Counted from the stretch's first letter, positions 37,213 to 48,717 are shown. The stretch: 64,000 bases of DNA from Branchiostoma floridae (GCF_000003815.2 NC_049982.1:16044621-16108620); one strand, 5' to 3'. Numbers and translations: made by a program. Notes: a model not told the origin generated them from the letters alone.

Positions 37213-37335
37213 TCACCTTGAATTCACACTTCCTGAATGATAACTTGTCTGCTCGCACCTTTCTTTATGACCACTGAGGTTGTCAGTGTTTGTTGCAACT
37301 ACGGTATACTGAAGAAAGTTTCCTGCAGATACCCA
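37213..37335 (-). repeat. Left relative of the segment at 48505-48617
   Basis: Around 37230-37325 the sequence resembles 48510-48610 (shared blocks such as ACTTGTCTGCTYGCACCTT and CAGTGTTTGTT) but is much more diverged than the two E units are. It suggests that the duplicated unit reaches left to the gene D promoter region. Confidence 0.4.
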
Positions 37336-37740
37336 CCTGCTGTCGCCCGCGCGCCCGAACATGTACAGAGCTGGCAGTAAAGCGGACTTTGTCGTGTTTG
37401 TCACCAGGTCACGTGACTTAGTGTACCAATCCCAATATGCCCAGACATTACATGTACAAAGAAATTACCCGTATTCAACATTGGAGTGACGTCAGCTGGT
37501 GAAACTGGCCTGTTCTGTGAAGCCCTTGGGGTTTTCCTGGTAGTGGGTTTCGGCCGCCATGTTACGTTGTTAGTGTGTTACTTATTTCGTTGCAGTCGAT
37601 GCTATTACTGCTAGCACGGACAAGCTTTACATTTCCTTTGTAGTAAAATGATTACCACCATCGTCTGAGTGCTTTGTCATAAACCAATGATCATGACTGC
37701 CGTAGTTATTTCATTGAAAATGGAGATGTTGTTCTTGGTG

Positions 37741-37742
37741 TG

Positions 37743-37813
<71 letters not shown>
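37741..37813. repeat. (GT)n microsatellite
   Basis: About 35 dinucleotide repeats of GT. The open frame reading His-Thr on the minus strand is a by-product of the repeat. Confidence 0.98.
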
Positions 37814-37816
<3 letters not shown>

Positions 37817-37824
37817 ACTCTATG

Positions 37825-37931
37825 TAGCCTGACCAAAATCGCGCTCCTAGCGGCCGGTCCTACAATTGCCGCCGCCCTCGGGGAGCGGGTCATTAACCCC
37901 AGCCAGAGAGAGACTGTGTAAACACAGGCTA
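37825..37931. mobile_element. Short MITE-like fragment with TAGCCTG ends
   Basis: Begins TAGCCTGACC and ends ACACAGGCTA, giving a short inverted repeat. A diverged relative lies at about 36050-36150 (shared GCGCTCCTAG and TGTGTAAACACA). It has no coding capacity. Confidence 0.4.
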
Positions 37932-39388
37932 GACTCTATGTATATGTATATGTATATGTGTATGTGTGTGTGCGCGCGCGCGCGCGTTCGGATGAATGTA
38001 ACGTTATACATGCATCAAGAATCAAGAAGGTTAACCCCAGCATACATATAAACCCACTGGGTTAAGTTCAGGTCACAACAAAATAATATTTGATAGATAC
38101 ATGCTATATACATTTCTGTACTGTATACAATGTCAGCCTAACACAGGAAGGCGAAGGTATGAGGTCGTGGATCATATAGTTTTCATATTACCACGTGCAC
38201 AGAGTGACAGGACAGGGATGAAGGCAAAACGGTCCCAGAATAAGGGGATTTACAGAAGTTACAGGAAGTGAGTTCAGAGTTGGTAGATTTAGTAATGTTT
38301 CTACGTGGTGGGACAATTGGAAGACATTCCATGTCATAGGATCAGCGAAAGAGCCTACTGATTCACGGGGTGGTATTGTTTTGGGTCTGTCTTTCCGTAC
38401 TTTCGCAATTTTATATTTTCCGTATGCTTGTTACGTTCAACGAAGAGAGACGGGAATTGTGATCAATGGACGCATACACTGTTAACCAAAAGAAAAAAAA
38501 TATATATATCAGAAACAGTTTGTGATATGAAATCTCGAAAATCTTCAGCATATTTTTGATTGTTTATCGTTGTTAGATGCCACGAAGAATGAGTAATTCT
38601 ACGTATGTAGGTGTCCCTTAAGGCCTAAGTGTACGTAGGTATCGAATTTGAAGAACTTTATTTATGTATTTTGTCAGTGATTGAAATGTAATACCTTTAA
38701 GAATTGCAAGAAGTTGTGTTGCTCATGCCAAAAAAATTGACTGTGGATGGACAGACAACTGCAATTCGGATAGGGGTGTAGGTAAAAATGCTCATTGTTC
38801 AAAGTGGCCTTTTTTGCTCATTTGTCAGAGGGTTTTTGTTTCAGTTGAGAAAATAGTTCACATTTTCTTAATAAGTTGTGTAATCTTTTCGATGAGGATT
38901 ATCCGAACTTTTAACACAACAAATCTTGAAACAATCCCCTTCAACCTTCATATCACACCCCTAACAAATCTTTATTACGTCAATTCTGGAACAATGTGAC
39001 GTCAAACGCGGAGCCCTGACGACCATAATCGAACACCTTGGTAACGTCAACAGACCCCTGCAACCTCCGACACGAGCAGACGTGTGCGCACATCTTTGCT
39101 GATTAATCGTTTACCGTTTTGAACAGCGCGTGTGTTAGAGTCACACAGTCCGGGAAATCGTTCACCAGTCGTGCCTGCACCCTGAGTGACAATGACCTCA
39201 CCGTAAACACCAAAGCGAAGAAGTTAGGGGCAGCTGAAAACTTGCCCATCACCTGAGAACATCTGGAGGACTCCTCTGACGCCATCCTGCAGAACCCGTA
39301 GTCTCCGCAAGGGGCGTTCCATCCCAAAGTCCCCTGGGAAATCTGAGTTCTATCTCCGTTTCCACACTGCTGTAGAACCGAGCAAGAT

Positions 39389-40586
39389 GAGGGTCTGCAT
39401 GCCTTTTTCCGTTAAGCGTTACGAGCCATTTTAATTCACCGTTAATCGTTACCGACCCTCTCTAATTCAACGTTAATCGTTATCGGTATATTCTTCGTGA
39501 AGCGTTATTGGTCGTTTTAATTCAACGTTAGCCGTTATTTGTTATCCCGGATTCACCGTTAAGCGTTACCAAGAAATTTTTCGTAACCCGTTATACACAC
39601 GAAGTCAAATGCCAGGTAGAACCCCGGAAAATGCAGGAAATGGCATTTCAAAGGGTCCAGATTTCAAAATTTTCTCCGAGCCTCCCGGCCTTCGGCTCTG
39701 GACAGGGTAAAATATGTTGCGGAAGCGTCGCCCTCAAAAACTTTATCACTCATACAGATTTCAGAGTAAACTTAGCTTAGTTTCGGGCAAAAAGTACTCC
39801 TATAATGCAGAAAATGAGGTTTCTCCGGACCTTCCTTGCGACGGCTGGCGCCTTTGGCGCTCACGATGACATGGTGAAAATATGTTAGGGGCGTGGGTAG
39901 GCACAAAAAACTTTTCTCTCTAATAAAAAGTAATTTAATTTAGCTTCGTCTTACAGCAAAATGTGTCCTTCAAAATGCAGTAAATGGCGTTTCAGACGGT
40001 CCAGATTTTAATTTTCCCGGACTTATATTGCAACGTCTCGTGCCTTCTGAGCTCGAAATGGTAAGATATGTCGGGGGCTCTGGGGGTGGAGGCCAAAGCT
40101 ATAATCATTGTGTAATTTGATGAAAATGTCAAAATCAACCTAGCTTAGTCAGTCGGCAAAATTTGCCGAAAATGCAGGAAACAGCATTTAAGAGGGTCTT
40201 GATTTTAAAATTTTCCCGGGGGAGCATACCCCTGGACCCCCATGGGATGCGTTCTATCCCTCCATAAGAAATTTGCTGCCGCCGTCTCTGTGGCGGGCCG
40301 GGAACTCTGCCTCCGTCAATTTACAGATGCCATGGACATCGTCCCTGTCATTCCTGGGCAGCTTTTGTTTTGTCATTAGTCGGATATTTTCCCTTATTGA
40401 TATAACTACTCTAGCGTTGTATGAATAGGAATGCACGTCAATGTTACTTTCAACGGTGTTATGTTTTATAACTCCTTCTGAATTTACCATTAAGCGTTAC
40501 CGGGCCTCCTGAATTTACCGTTAACCGTTACCGGGCCTCCTGAATTCACCGTTAAGCGTTACCAAGACCCCCCCATGCAGACCCTC
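39389..40586. mobile_element. 1198-base DNA transposon present only in unit 1
   Basis: Ends are GAGGGTCTGCATG and its exact reverse complement CATGCAGACCCTC. The target duplication CAAGAT flanks it (39383-39388 and 40587-40592). Unit 2 has the empty site near 49918, with a single CAAGAT. Both ends carry clusters of a subterminal motif related to CCGTTAAGCGTTACC (39410-39600 and 40480-40565). No transposase frame is seen, so it is non-autonomous. Confidence 0.92.
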
Positions 40587-41462
40587 CAAGATGGGTTAGA
40601 GAAAAGTCACGATACCGCCGGGCCTGGGTGCCTTCAGGGGCACTTAAGGACCAAAGACTCTGGCACAGAGAACTTTTTATTGTTTATCACAGACTTAAGA
40701 CTATGTTCGTCGTTCTTTTACAAGTTAACGTGAGTTTTATTCAAGTTTCAAGAAGATAAGAGAAAGGTAAGTAACGTTAAATTTCATATTAACTGCTTTG
40801 GAGTTAGAGGGCGCGATCATGAGGTGTAAGGGGCCATATTTCAACAGTTTACCGGTATAAAACGCCACAAGAAGTTTATGAAGCCCAACATCTGTCGCTA
40901 TAAACTGTAGCGCTTTGTTCACGGCGCGCTTCTGGTCCGGAGGCGACAACTGGATTGACCAGGACGTGTTTCAGCCGCCCCCCTCCCACAGGCAGCTGGG
41001 CGGGAAAAACGTTTCAGAATTTAGAAGCTGTATAAAACTCTTTTCAGCTATAGTTAAGGGCAAACTTTGAATGTGTATTCCTTGATGTTATTCGGATTTG
41101 TTGATAGTAAGGTTAGCCCCATGACTGAGTTATCCTGCTAAAACCTAAGTGTGCTAGGTACATCTTTATGTATTTAAATGATGTGGTAACATTTTGCTGT
41201 TATCTACATGTAACGTTACGTAGTTTTTGAATGTCGCACACTTTTGTGAGAAAGTTTGATACGGAATGTAATGAACAAATCCTTAAGGACTAATGTGCAT
41301 AAAATATAAATTCAGTTATTTTGCTGTAGCATAAATGGTTGATGAAAACCCCTCCACATTAGTCTTGAATCCCTGATTAGTGATACATTCTTTACTTTTA
41401 GATCTATGTTTCATGTATTAACAATAATAAAGAAACATTTCTGAAGTTGCATGCTGCATGTT

Positions 41463-42330
41463 CGAGGGGCGTTCAAAATTAATGCCTCCCGGTTTATAGC
41501 AAGCTCTTTTTTTATCATCAAATGAGTTGAAATTTGGCATAAAGGAAGGTAAAGGTATATGTTTTCTTGAGATTGAGATATCTCAATTTGTTGTTGAGGT
41601 TTTCATGAGTGACTGCAATTGACAATGTCCTTGACTCACTAGTAGCTATTGTGCGAAACTAAAACTGCACATATACATTTGTATCAAGTTGCATTTCCCT
41701 ATAAGCCACATGCATATTTTCATCTTTTAGATCCAATCATTTATTCTTTTTTTTTTTTGTTCCTTGGGTGAAGTAAGGTATGAGGGTTCGTGGACCAGGG
41801 GTGGGCTGCTTAAAGTTTCCGTAGCCGACTTTTTTTAACTGAGAGGTATCAAACTTAGCAAACTTCTTGGTCTTGAGAAAGTTAATAATTGTGCCAAGTT
41901 GCGTATCTTTTGGCTAGTAGAAAAGCAATCTAAAAAAACCTTAAATCAACATATTACGTATTTCATATTAATCAAACTGCCTGTAATATAGCAACTCGCT
42001 CCATTCTAGCGGCTGTAAAAGGTGAACCATTGAGAGTTCAGACATGAAACTTGGTATGTTATCTATAGAGACATTTGTTATCATACAGGTGAAATTTTGC
42101 ATCCTGCAATAGTTTTAAAAGGGTCAGATTTAGAGGAATTGATCTCCTGACCATCATCCAAGGGTGTGGTAATCTTGAACTCAACTCAGTCACTCATAAA
42201 AACCTGAACAACAAATTGATCAATCTAAAGAAGACACATGCCTTTGCCTTTGAACCAAATTTCCGGTCATTCCATGAAAAAATGAGCCTACTATAAAACC
42301 GGTGGTTTTACTTTTTGAACGTCCCTCATA
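41463..42330. mobile_element. Mariner-like relic in unit 1
   Basis: The left end (GAGGGGCGTTCAAAATTAAT) and the right end (TTACTTTTTGAACGTCCCTC) are imperfect inverted repeats of the kind seen in the mariner family. The interior has stops in all frames. The matching copy in unit 2 is at about 52666-53600, so the insertion predates the duplication. It ends about 100 bases before the ATG of gene E. Confidence 0.6.
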
Positions 42331-42439
42331 ACACAATGATTATTGTTTGCAGACAGCTCTCCAAAATCACACAGGATTTCTTCAGCAAATCTTGACATTT
42401 TTTTTCCTTTCCTCTATCAGTAGTTAACCACAAATCAAC

Positions 42440-45400
42440 ATGAGCAACTCTAAGAAGGAAAGCCCAGCCCTGCGCCAACAGAAATACACAAATGCTATCA
42501 TCCGTGGACGTCGCCACATCCCCACCCCTGAAGCCGTCCCTCCGTCCTCTCTCCTGGACGCACCCCCACTGTCTCCTGTCCCACTGCCCTCACCACCGAA
42601 GCAGCCTCTACCTGAGTCAAGGTACCGCCGACCAAAACACCTGGTCACCAACCTGAACAAGAGACAGCCAGTTCCTCAGGGTGGATTCACAGCAGTTAAC
42701 AGGTGATGTATCAAGTTCCATGTACATCTGTCCTGCTAGTGTGTAGTAAAGGTTTAATTTGTTCATCAGAAGTTGATGAATGTCTTGTAGTAATAATCCT
42801 TCATTTTTCTCTTTGCACAGATATTCTAAGACTCCCACACACTCAGATGAAAATGCAAAGGTGTTTGAAGAGTATGCTCAACGACTCACAGACATTCAGC
42901 AAAAACAGGACTGCATGGGAGAGGGCAAACCACCAAGGAGACCCCCCAGACGTAATAAGACCCCAGCTCCCGTCTCTATGATGATAGACTCTCTGGAGAA
43001 TGAGAACATGTCAGAGAAGGAGCGCTACAAGAGAAAGAAGGAGACTATTAAAAAGGTACAAGATTCCATGGGAGTCGACAAAGCAACCACAAGAAAAGCT
43101 CCCAAGCCAGCTAAACCTCCCACCTCCAGGAAGACTGTTGAAGAGCAGCAAGTATTCTCACTCCGACATCATGAGGAGAGAAGCCCAACACCAGCAGAAT
43201 ATGATGACTTCAAGTTGATGGATGAAATAGTCCAAGAATTCAGATCTTACCAGAAAACCAGAGCTCTCACACCCACAACAAACAGGGGAGAAGACTGGAG
43301 GAATGTCGGCAGGATGGCTGAGATGGAGAAGATGATGGAAGGAGATCTACACACAAAACCCAAGTCCATCAAGACTAAGAAGGGAAAAACATGTGTCAAG
43401 ATGTCACCAAACAACCAAGCAAATGTTGGTCAAGACAAGATGAGTGTGACGTCTCATGAGGTGTATACCCCTGACTGGGAGGAGGAAGGTCGAGCACACA
43501 GCAGATTGAACAAGACATCACAGTCTGGACGCCTCAGCATGGTAAGCAATACATCCACAATGGAGAGGGGAAAAGATTTTGAAGTGTATTTATATACCCC
43601 TGACTGGGAGGAGGAAGGCCAGGTGCAGAGTAACACATCATCACAGTGTGGACACCTGAGCAGGGTGAGTAACACAGCCACGCCTGACTGGGAGGAGGAC
43701 GGTGGAGTGCAGAAGTTTGACAAGATGTCCCGACAGTCTGGGCACCTCAGCAGAGTGGACAACACACCCACGATGGACTGTGTGATGTATGACCTTGACG
43801 TGGAGGAGGACGACCAAGTTCAGAGCCGGTACAGCACGCCCCCGCAGTCTGGACACCTCAGCAGACAGGACAGTACACCCATTACAGACACAACCAAAGA
43901 TTGGATGTACCACATCAGAAAAGTTGGGCTGGAGGAGATGATGGAGTCAGGCAAGAGCAGGGATGAAGACAGTCTACACAGGAAGACAAACCTCCAGGGC
44001 AAAACAACCAACAAGAGGCACCAGGCAAGAAAGGAGAGGCTGGTCTTACCTAGCCTGACTGCTGATCCTGGACTGACTCTGCAGGGGAGCAAACTTCAAA
44101 CACCTGGTGAGTTTTGTACTGTAGGGACCAAACTTCATACACCTGGTGAGTTTTGTAGTGTAGGGATCAAACTTCATACACCTAGTGAGTTTTGTAGTGT
44201 AGGGATCAAACTTCATACACCTAGTGAGTTTTGTACTGTAGGGACCAAACTTCAAACACCAGGTGAGTTTTGTACTGTAGGGACCAAACTTCATACACCA
44301 GGTGAGTTTTGTACTGTAGGGAACCAAACTTCATACACCTGGTGAGTTTTGTACTGTAGGGACCAAACTTCATACACCTGGTGAGTTTTGTACTGTAGGG
44401 ACCAAACTTCATACACCAGGTGAGTTTTGTACCAAACTTCATACACCTGGTGAGTTTTGTGAGTTTTGTACTGTAGGGACCAAACTTCATACACCAGGTG
44501 AGTTTTGTACCAAACTTCATACACCTGGTGAGTTTTGTAGTGTAGGAACCAAACTTCATACACCTGGTGAGTTTTGTAGTGTAGGAAACAAACTTCATAC
44601 ACCTGGTGAGTTTTGTACTGTAGGGAACCAAACTTCATACACCTGGTGAGTTTTGTAGTGTAGGAACCAAACTTCATACACCTGGTGAGTTTTGTAGTGT
44701 AGGAACCAAACTTCATACACCTGGTGAGTTTTGTACTGTAGGGAACCAAACTTCATACACCTGGTGAGTTTTGTACTGTAGGGACCAAACTTCATACACC
44801 AGGTGAGTTTTGTACCAAACTTCATACACCTGGTGAGTTTTGTAGTGGAGGTTCAGTCACTGTTGAAAAGAAGATGCCCAGCCTTTCCCAGATATTGTGA
44901 CAGCTGTAGTCTTATTTCATTTTCTTAAAATGTTGTAGAGATGAAGCTTGTACAATTGTCATGCTTTTCCCTAATGCCTTGCAATAGGATTTAGAGTTGG
45001 CATGAGCAAAATTGTATACTGTGTAGCCACATACTACCCAAGCACTTACATCTGATCCAGTATTCACTTTGCACTCCCATGAGTTAATCTCCCATCTATC
45101 CTGTTTTCTACAGGTGTCAGCCTCCCTTCCATAGGAGATGGGAAAGGTGTCATGTCTGCTGCTGCCCAAACCAACGTCCCTGATGAGGACATGGGAACAA
45201 CGTTGCCCCAAGTGAGTGTTGTATTTACATTGACAATGTTTCTAACTGCTTTAGTAGTAAACGTTGTAAGAACCTTGGAAAGACAGACATAATGTGTATT
45301 GTTGCATGACAGAGGGAGTAATGAGTGATTGTCTAGTAAAACTTCCTTCCCAGAGACAAAATGGCTGAAACTGTAGCAGCTACTCTCCAGTCCTCTAACA

Positions 45401-45613
45401 GTTTGTTCTCTCTATCATGCACATCAGCTGCAGTTTGGCACCACAAGATTGGGGAGGTCCACGTCAGATACCGTGACCTTCAAACAGCCGAGCGACAAGT
45501 CCAAAGTCCGCAGCACCAAGCGGCGCCAGAAGACTGACCGCAACACGCTGAAGGACAAGAAGTCCCAGAAACGGCGCCGTGACAGCTCCGGACTCTCGTC
45601 ACCTGACTTGTGA
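42440..45613 (+). CDS. Gene E: unrecognised low-complexity protein with TPDWEEEG repeats (unit 1)
   Basis: Exons 42440-42702, 42821-44106, 45114-45211, 45428-45613; 610 residues if the first array donor is used. Phases all agree and the same structure is found in unit 2. The N-terminus is Pro-rich and basic (PPLSPVPLPSPPKQPLPESR). The middle has repeats of about 45 residues built on TPDWEEEG ... SGHLSRVSNT. The C-terminus is very basic (KVRSTKRRQKTDRN), like a nuclear localisation signal. No signal peptide, membrane segment or known domain is visible. The last codons ACTTGTGAGT also form a good donor; splicing from there to 46218 would replace the final Leu and stop by a Ser/Thr-rich tail ending near 46331, and this frame is kept in unit 2. 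I do not recognise the family. Confidence 0.75.
44090..44852 (+). repeat. Minisatellite with a 5' splice site in every unit (gene E)
   Basis: About 20 units, mostly 39 bases, some 30 or 40. The consensus encodes KLHTPGEFCTVGT when read from exon 2. Each unit contains CACCTGGTGAGT or CACCAGGTGAGT, a strong donor, always in the same phase as the acceptor at 45114. The 40-base units (an extra A in GGGAACC) shift the frame and bring TGG TGA, a stop, at the donor itself. Confidence 0.92.
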
Positions 45614-45783
45614 GTTGGGTGCAACAGTGGGCACCTTACCATTGTGTCCATGATATTTATTGGCAATGGTTCATGTAACTACATGTGTATACATTTTATG
45701 TTTAACTGTGCATTATTGTGCATTATGTTTGTCCCATGCCTTTTTTGCATGTGCAACTCAGTATAGAATGTTTAGACACAAAT

Positions 45784-45958
45784 TACTGTAATTCCTGATT
45801 TTTTCAATGTTCACGGTTTTCATGGTGATGACTGTAACATGAACTTATCATTACCGATAACATATAATTCGTTCACCGTGAACATTTAGTTCCGAGAACA
45901 AGTTAGATTTTCTCAGACCGTCAAAGTTTGTATCGAGAAGACAAAGTGAATTACAGTA
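45784..45958. mobile_element. 175-base MITE downstream of gene E
   Basis: Inverted ends TACTGTAATTC and GAATTACAGTA, with a further inverted pair TGTTCACGG / CCGTGAACA inside. The same element is at about 56828-57003 in unit 2, so it predates the duplication. TA at each end may be the target duplication. Confidence 0.65.
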
Positions 45959-47159
45959 TGCTAAAAAACAGAATAATATGACATTCCTTACCTTATTGCA
46001 CAGTCCCAAATGCAATGTTTAGACAAATCATGCTGGAACATCAAAATGGCATAGATCTGACTTTGAGTTTTTATCATACTATGGTCCCAAATAAGATGTT
46101 TAGACAAATTATGCTAGAAAACAGAATCTGATTTTAATATCCCCACCTTATCGTTCAGCTTCAGGTATATGTGAGTCATAATTATTGTTCTACTGCAATA
46201 CTGCAACAAAACCTACAGGTCTTGCACGCACAGTTGGGGTGGGGAAGGGGACGTCAGGACCAACTCCACAGATAGGAGGCTCTCGTCTCTTACAGACTGT
46301 CCAACCTCTCCCACTGCACCATCAATCTGATATGTTTGCGCCGTGCAGTGAGAGATGGCTGCCCTGCACCCGGTCTGCCAATCGGGATGTCGGGCCCCAT
46401 CCTCACTTCACCCCACAACCATGTCAGGTTGTTGCAGTGGTGGGAGGGTGGACTAGTCTGTCAGGGACTTGTGCCTCCTGTCTGTGTGAGGGGATCTTGT
46501 ACTGAACTGGAACTAACCCAGCTGTGGTGGAACTGTACTGTGTGGTCTGGTGTAGTTTGAGTGGGATCATCTCATGTGAGCCATCTATGACAGACTGTAT
46601 CATGTAACACTGAGTAGGACTGGTGTGTGGAGAAACTTACACATGAGGTGGTCTCCAGTAGGACTTGTGGAGGTGGGAGTGTCCAGTTCCTGTACAAGTC
46701 TGAAGACTTGTCCACTTCCTGTTATATTACTGTGGGATTCGTCCAATACCTGTAGGTCCTGTTACAATTTAACAAGTGTAGTTTATACACCTATGTGTGC
46801 ATGTGATTGTAATGTGGTGGACTTAGTAGGTAATTTCATTATTTGTGGCATTTTTGATTATTCGAACTTGATAATGTAAGTGTAATGTTCTTAATTTTGT
46901 CAGCTGTCTGAATCCAAAGGATTATCTATGAAAACTAAAAGGACTAATATAACCAAGAAATATGACTTTAACAAAGACTGCACACTTAAAAAACATGCAT
47001 TGTCACAATATTCATAGGAATTTTCATTTTTGTTCACTAGAAAATTATTTTTCTCATACGGCTCCATTATAGCAGGTTGGACTCTGAAATTCTACTTGAT
47101 AACTATGTCATATATAATATCTGTGCTGTCTCTATTGTGTATTCTGAAGTTGTGTAAAT

Positions 47160-47480
47160 ATGCTATCTATACATGTTGACATGCGTTGTGTAAATTACTA
47201 TTTGTATATGTTGACATGTGTTGTGTAAATATGCTATCTATACATGTTGACATGTGTTGTGTAAATACGCTATTTGTACATGTTGACATGTGTTGTGTAA
47301 ATATGCTATCTGTACATGTTAACATGTGTTGTGTAAATATGCTATTTGTACATGTTGACATGTGTTTTGTAAATATGCTATTTGTACATGTTGACATGTG
47401 TTTTGTAAATATGCTATTTTTACATGTTGACATGAACTTTGTAAATATGCTGTCTGTACATGTTGACATGAGTGTGACAT
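47160..47480. repeat. 36-base minisatellite (unit 1)
   Basis: About nine units of 36 bases, consensus TGACATGTGTTGTGTAAATA followed by TGCTATYTGTACATGT. Since 36 is a multiple of 3, both strands give long open frames by chance. It lies just before the AATAAA of gene E, so is probably in the 3' UTR. Confidence 0.9.
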
Positions 47481-47596
47481 GTGGTACATGCTATCTGTAC
47501 CAGTTAACGTATCTGCAGTACATTGCCAATAAATACAACTAAGTGAATACATGTATTCTGGCTCAGTCTCTCTCTGTCTTCTATTGGACCCATGCA

Positions 47597-48080
47597 AGAC
47601 TGTTGCCTCTGTCCCTGGTGCTGACAAGTACATCAATAAAACGGTGCTCCTGTCCCTACATAATAAACCAACAAGACTGGTGGCCCTGTCCCGTCTTGAC
47701 ACACAAACCAGACAGGTATCCCAGCCCTAAATGCTGAATAACACATCAACAACACTGTCACTGGTGCTCGTGTCCCTGAATGACACACCAACAAGACCGC
47801 TACCTCTCTCCTTGGTGCTGAATAACACTTTAACAACACTGTAACTGATGCACCTGTCCCTACATGGCACACCAACAAGACCGCTGCCTCTGTCCTTGTC
47901 CTTGGTGCTGAATAATACATTAACAGCACTGTCACTGATGCCCCAGTCCCCACAAGACACACCAACAATACTGCCCCTGTCATTGGTGCTGGATTATGCA
48001 TTAACAACACTGTCATTGATGCCCCTGTCCCTACGACACACCAACAAAGCTGGTGCCCCTGTCCTTGTCCTTGGTGCTGA
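47597..48080. repeat. Tandem repeat of about 85 bases (unit 1)
   Basis: Diverged units sharing GTCCTTGGTGCTGAATAA, CAACACTGTCACTGATGC and ACACACCAACAAGACCGCT. The open frames across it are by-products of the repetition. Confidence 0.8.
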
Positions 48081-48103
48081 ATAACATGGTACCCCTGTCT
48101 TTG

Positions 48104-48242
48104 GTAGCCTGGGTACCATCCGGGTAGTCGTTTGCTCCTGTGTTCGCTTGTGCTAACAGAGAAGCGAATGTATAGTGTATGATAGACGTCTATAGTGTAT
48201 AATAAACGTCATAGCGAACTACTACCCGGATGGTACCCAGGC
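48104..48242. mobile_element. 139-base palindromic MITE (unit 1)
   Basis: Begins TAGCCTGGGTACCATCCGGG and ends with the reverse complement, giving inverted repeats of about 31 bases with one or two mismatches. The same element is at 59101-59242. Confidence 0.85.
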
Positions 48243-48296
48243 TATGTCCTTGGTGCTGAATGATACTTAAACTAAACCTCAATGATTAAAGACGAA

Positions 48297-48500
48297 ACAG
48301 AAGGGTCAGCAGCTATTTAAATTGGGACTATATTTCAAGTCATGTGACTATCGTATATGGCTCACTTATAACGTCTGCGGGTCCGTCCTGATTGTCACGG
48401 TTGAGTTATTTGCGACTCTCAATGTAACTGACTCTGCCTGGGCGTGAGGCTGAAGTATCCCAATAACGTTACATCTGCATCACAGCTGGGTATATTCACC
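48297..48500. repeat. Segment shared with 59912-60130
   Basis: Blocks such as GAAGGGTCAGCAGCTATTTA and GAGTTATTTGCGACTCTCAA occur at both places with many differences between. It marks the right end of each duplicated unit. Confidence 0.75.
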
Positions 48501-48617
48501 CCGCCTGGATGACGACTTGTCTGCTTGCACCTTCCTTCAACAGACTTTGGTGGCCTGCCTCGACAGTTGCCAGTGTTTGTTTCAAGCACTCAGGAGAAAG
48601 TTTCATCCATATTTCCA

Positions 48618-48717
48618 NNNNNNNNNNNNNNNNNNNNNNNNNNNNNNNNNNNNNNNNNNNNNNNNNNNNNNNNNNNNNNNNNNNNNNNNNNNNNNNNNNN
48701 NNNNNNNNNNNNNNNNN
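48618..48717. other. Assembly gap (100 N) at the unit 1/unit 2 junction
   Basis: Run of 100 N exactly between the two duplicated units. The true junction length, and the number of units, is therefore not certain. Confidence 0.99.

Larger units (their letters stand above)
35837..37440 (-). promoter_or_regulatory. Upstream region of gene D with two candidate non-coding first exons
   Basis: On the minus strand, strong donors occur at 36607/36606 (GAGG then GTAAGT) and 37217/37216 (CAAG then GTGAGT), either of which could splice to the acceptor at 35837. This suggests two alternative 5' UTR exons. CCAAT boxes lie near 36832 and 36903. IRF-like sites at 36776 and 36921 are listed separately. The transcription start is not proven. 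Confidence 0.4.
38160..42439. other. Unit 1 sequence left of gene E: no confident gene
   Basis: Holds a 1198-base transposon (39389-40586) and a mariner-like element (41463-42330). On the minus strand two short frames are shared with unit 2: 40737-40985 (PPDQKRAVNKALQFIA...) and 39103-39327. Neither begins with an ATG that fits, and I cannot join them into a gene, so they are not called. Confidence 0.5.
38160..48617. repeat. Duplicated unit 1 (about 10.5 kb) with gene E
   Basis: From GAGGTCGTGGATCATATAGT at 38160 to the palindromic MITE near 48242 and beyond, the sequence aligns base for base with 48718 to about 59300, apart from transposon insertions and small indels. The order of all landmarks is the same: conserved left segment, mariner-like element, gene E, splice-donor minisatellite, 36-base minisatellite, 85-base repeat, palindromic MITE. 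Confidence 0.95.
45614..48617. other. Unit 1 sequence right of gene E: 3' UTR, repeats and MITEs
   Basis: Contains a possible alternative last exon (46218-46331), a polyadenylation signal AATAAA at 47528-47533, two minisatellites and two MITEs listed separately. No other gene is seen. Confidence 0.6.

Noticed and set aside
40737-40985. Minus-strand exon (PPDQKRAVNKALQFIA) shared by both units
   Set aside because: Shared only because the region is duplicated; no ATG, no partner exon in a consistent phase, and no recognised family.
44046-44825. Minus-strand open frames full of KLTRCMKF repeats
   Set aside because: They are the antisense reading of the gene E minisatellite; unit lengths that are multiples of 3 keep such frames open by chance.
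47160-47480. Regular 36-base repeats resembling a CRISPR array
   Set aside because: The units follow each other without unique spacers and lie in a eukaryotic 3' UTR; this is a minisatellite.
47633-48084. Frames on both strands across the 85-base repeat
   Set aside because: Low-complexity products of the tandem repeat, differing freely between the two units.
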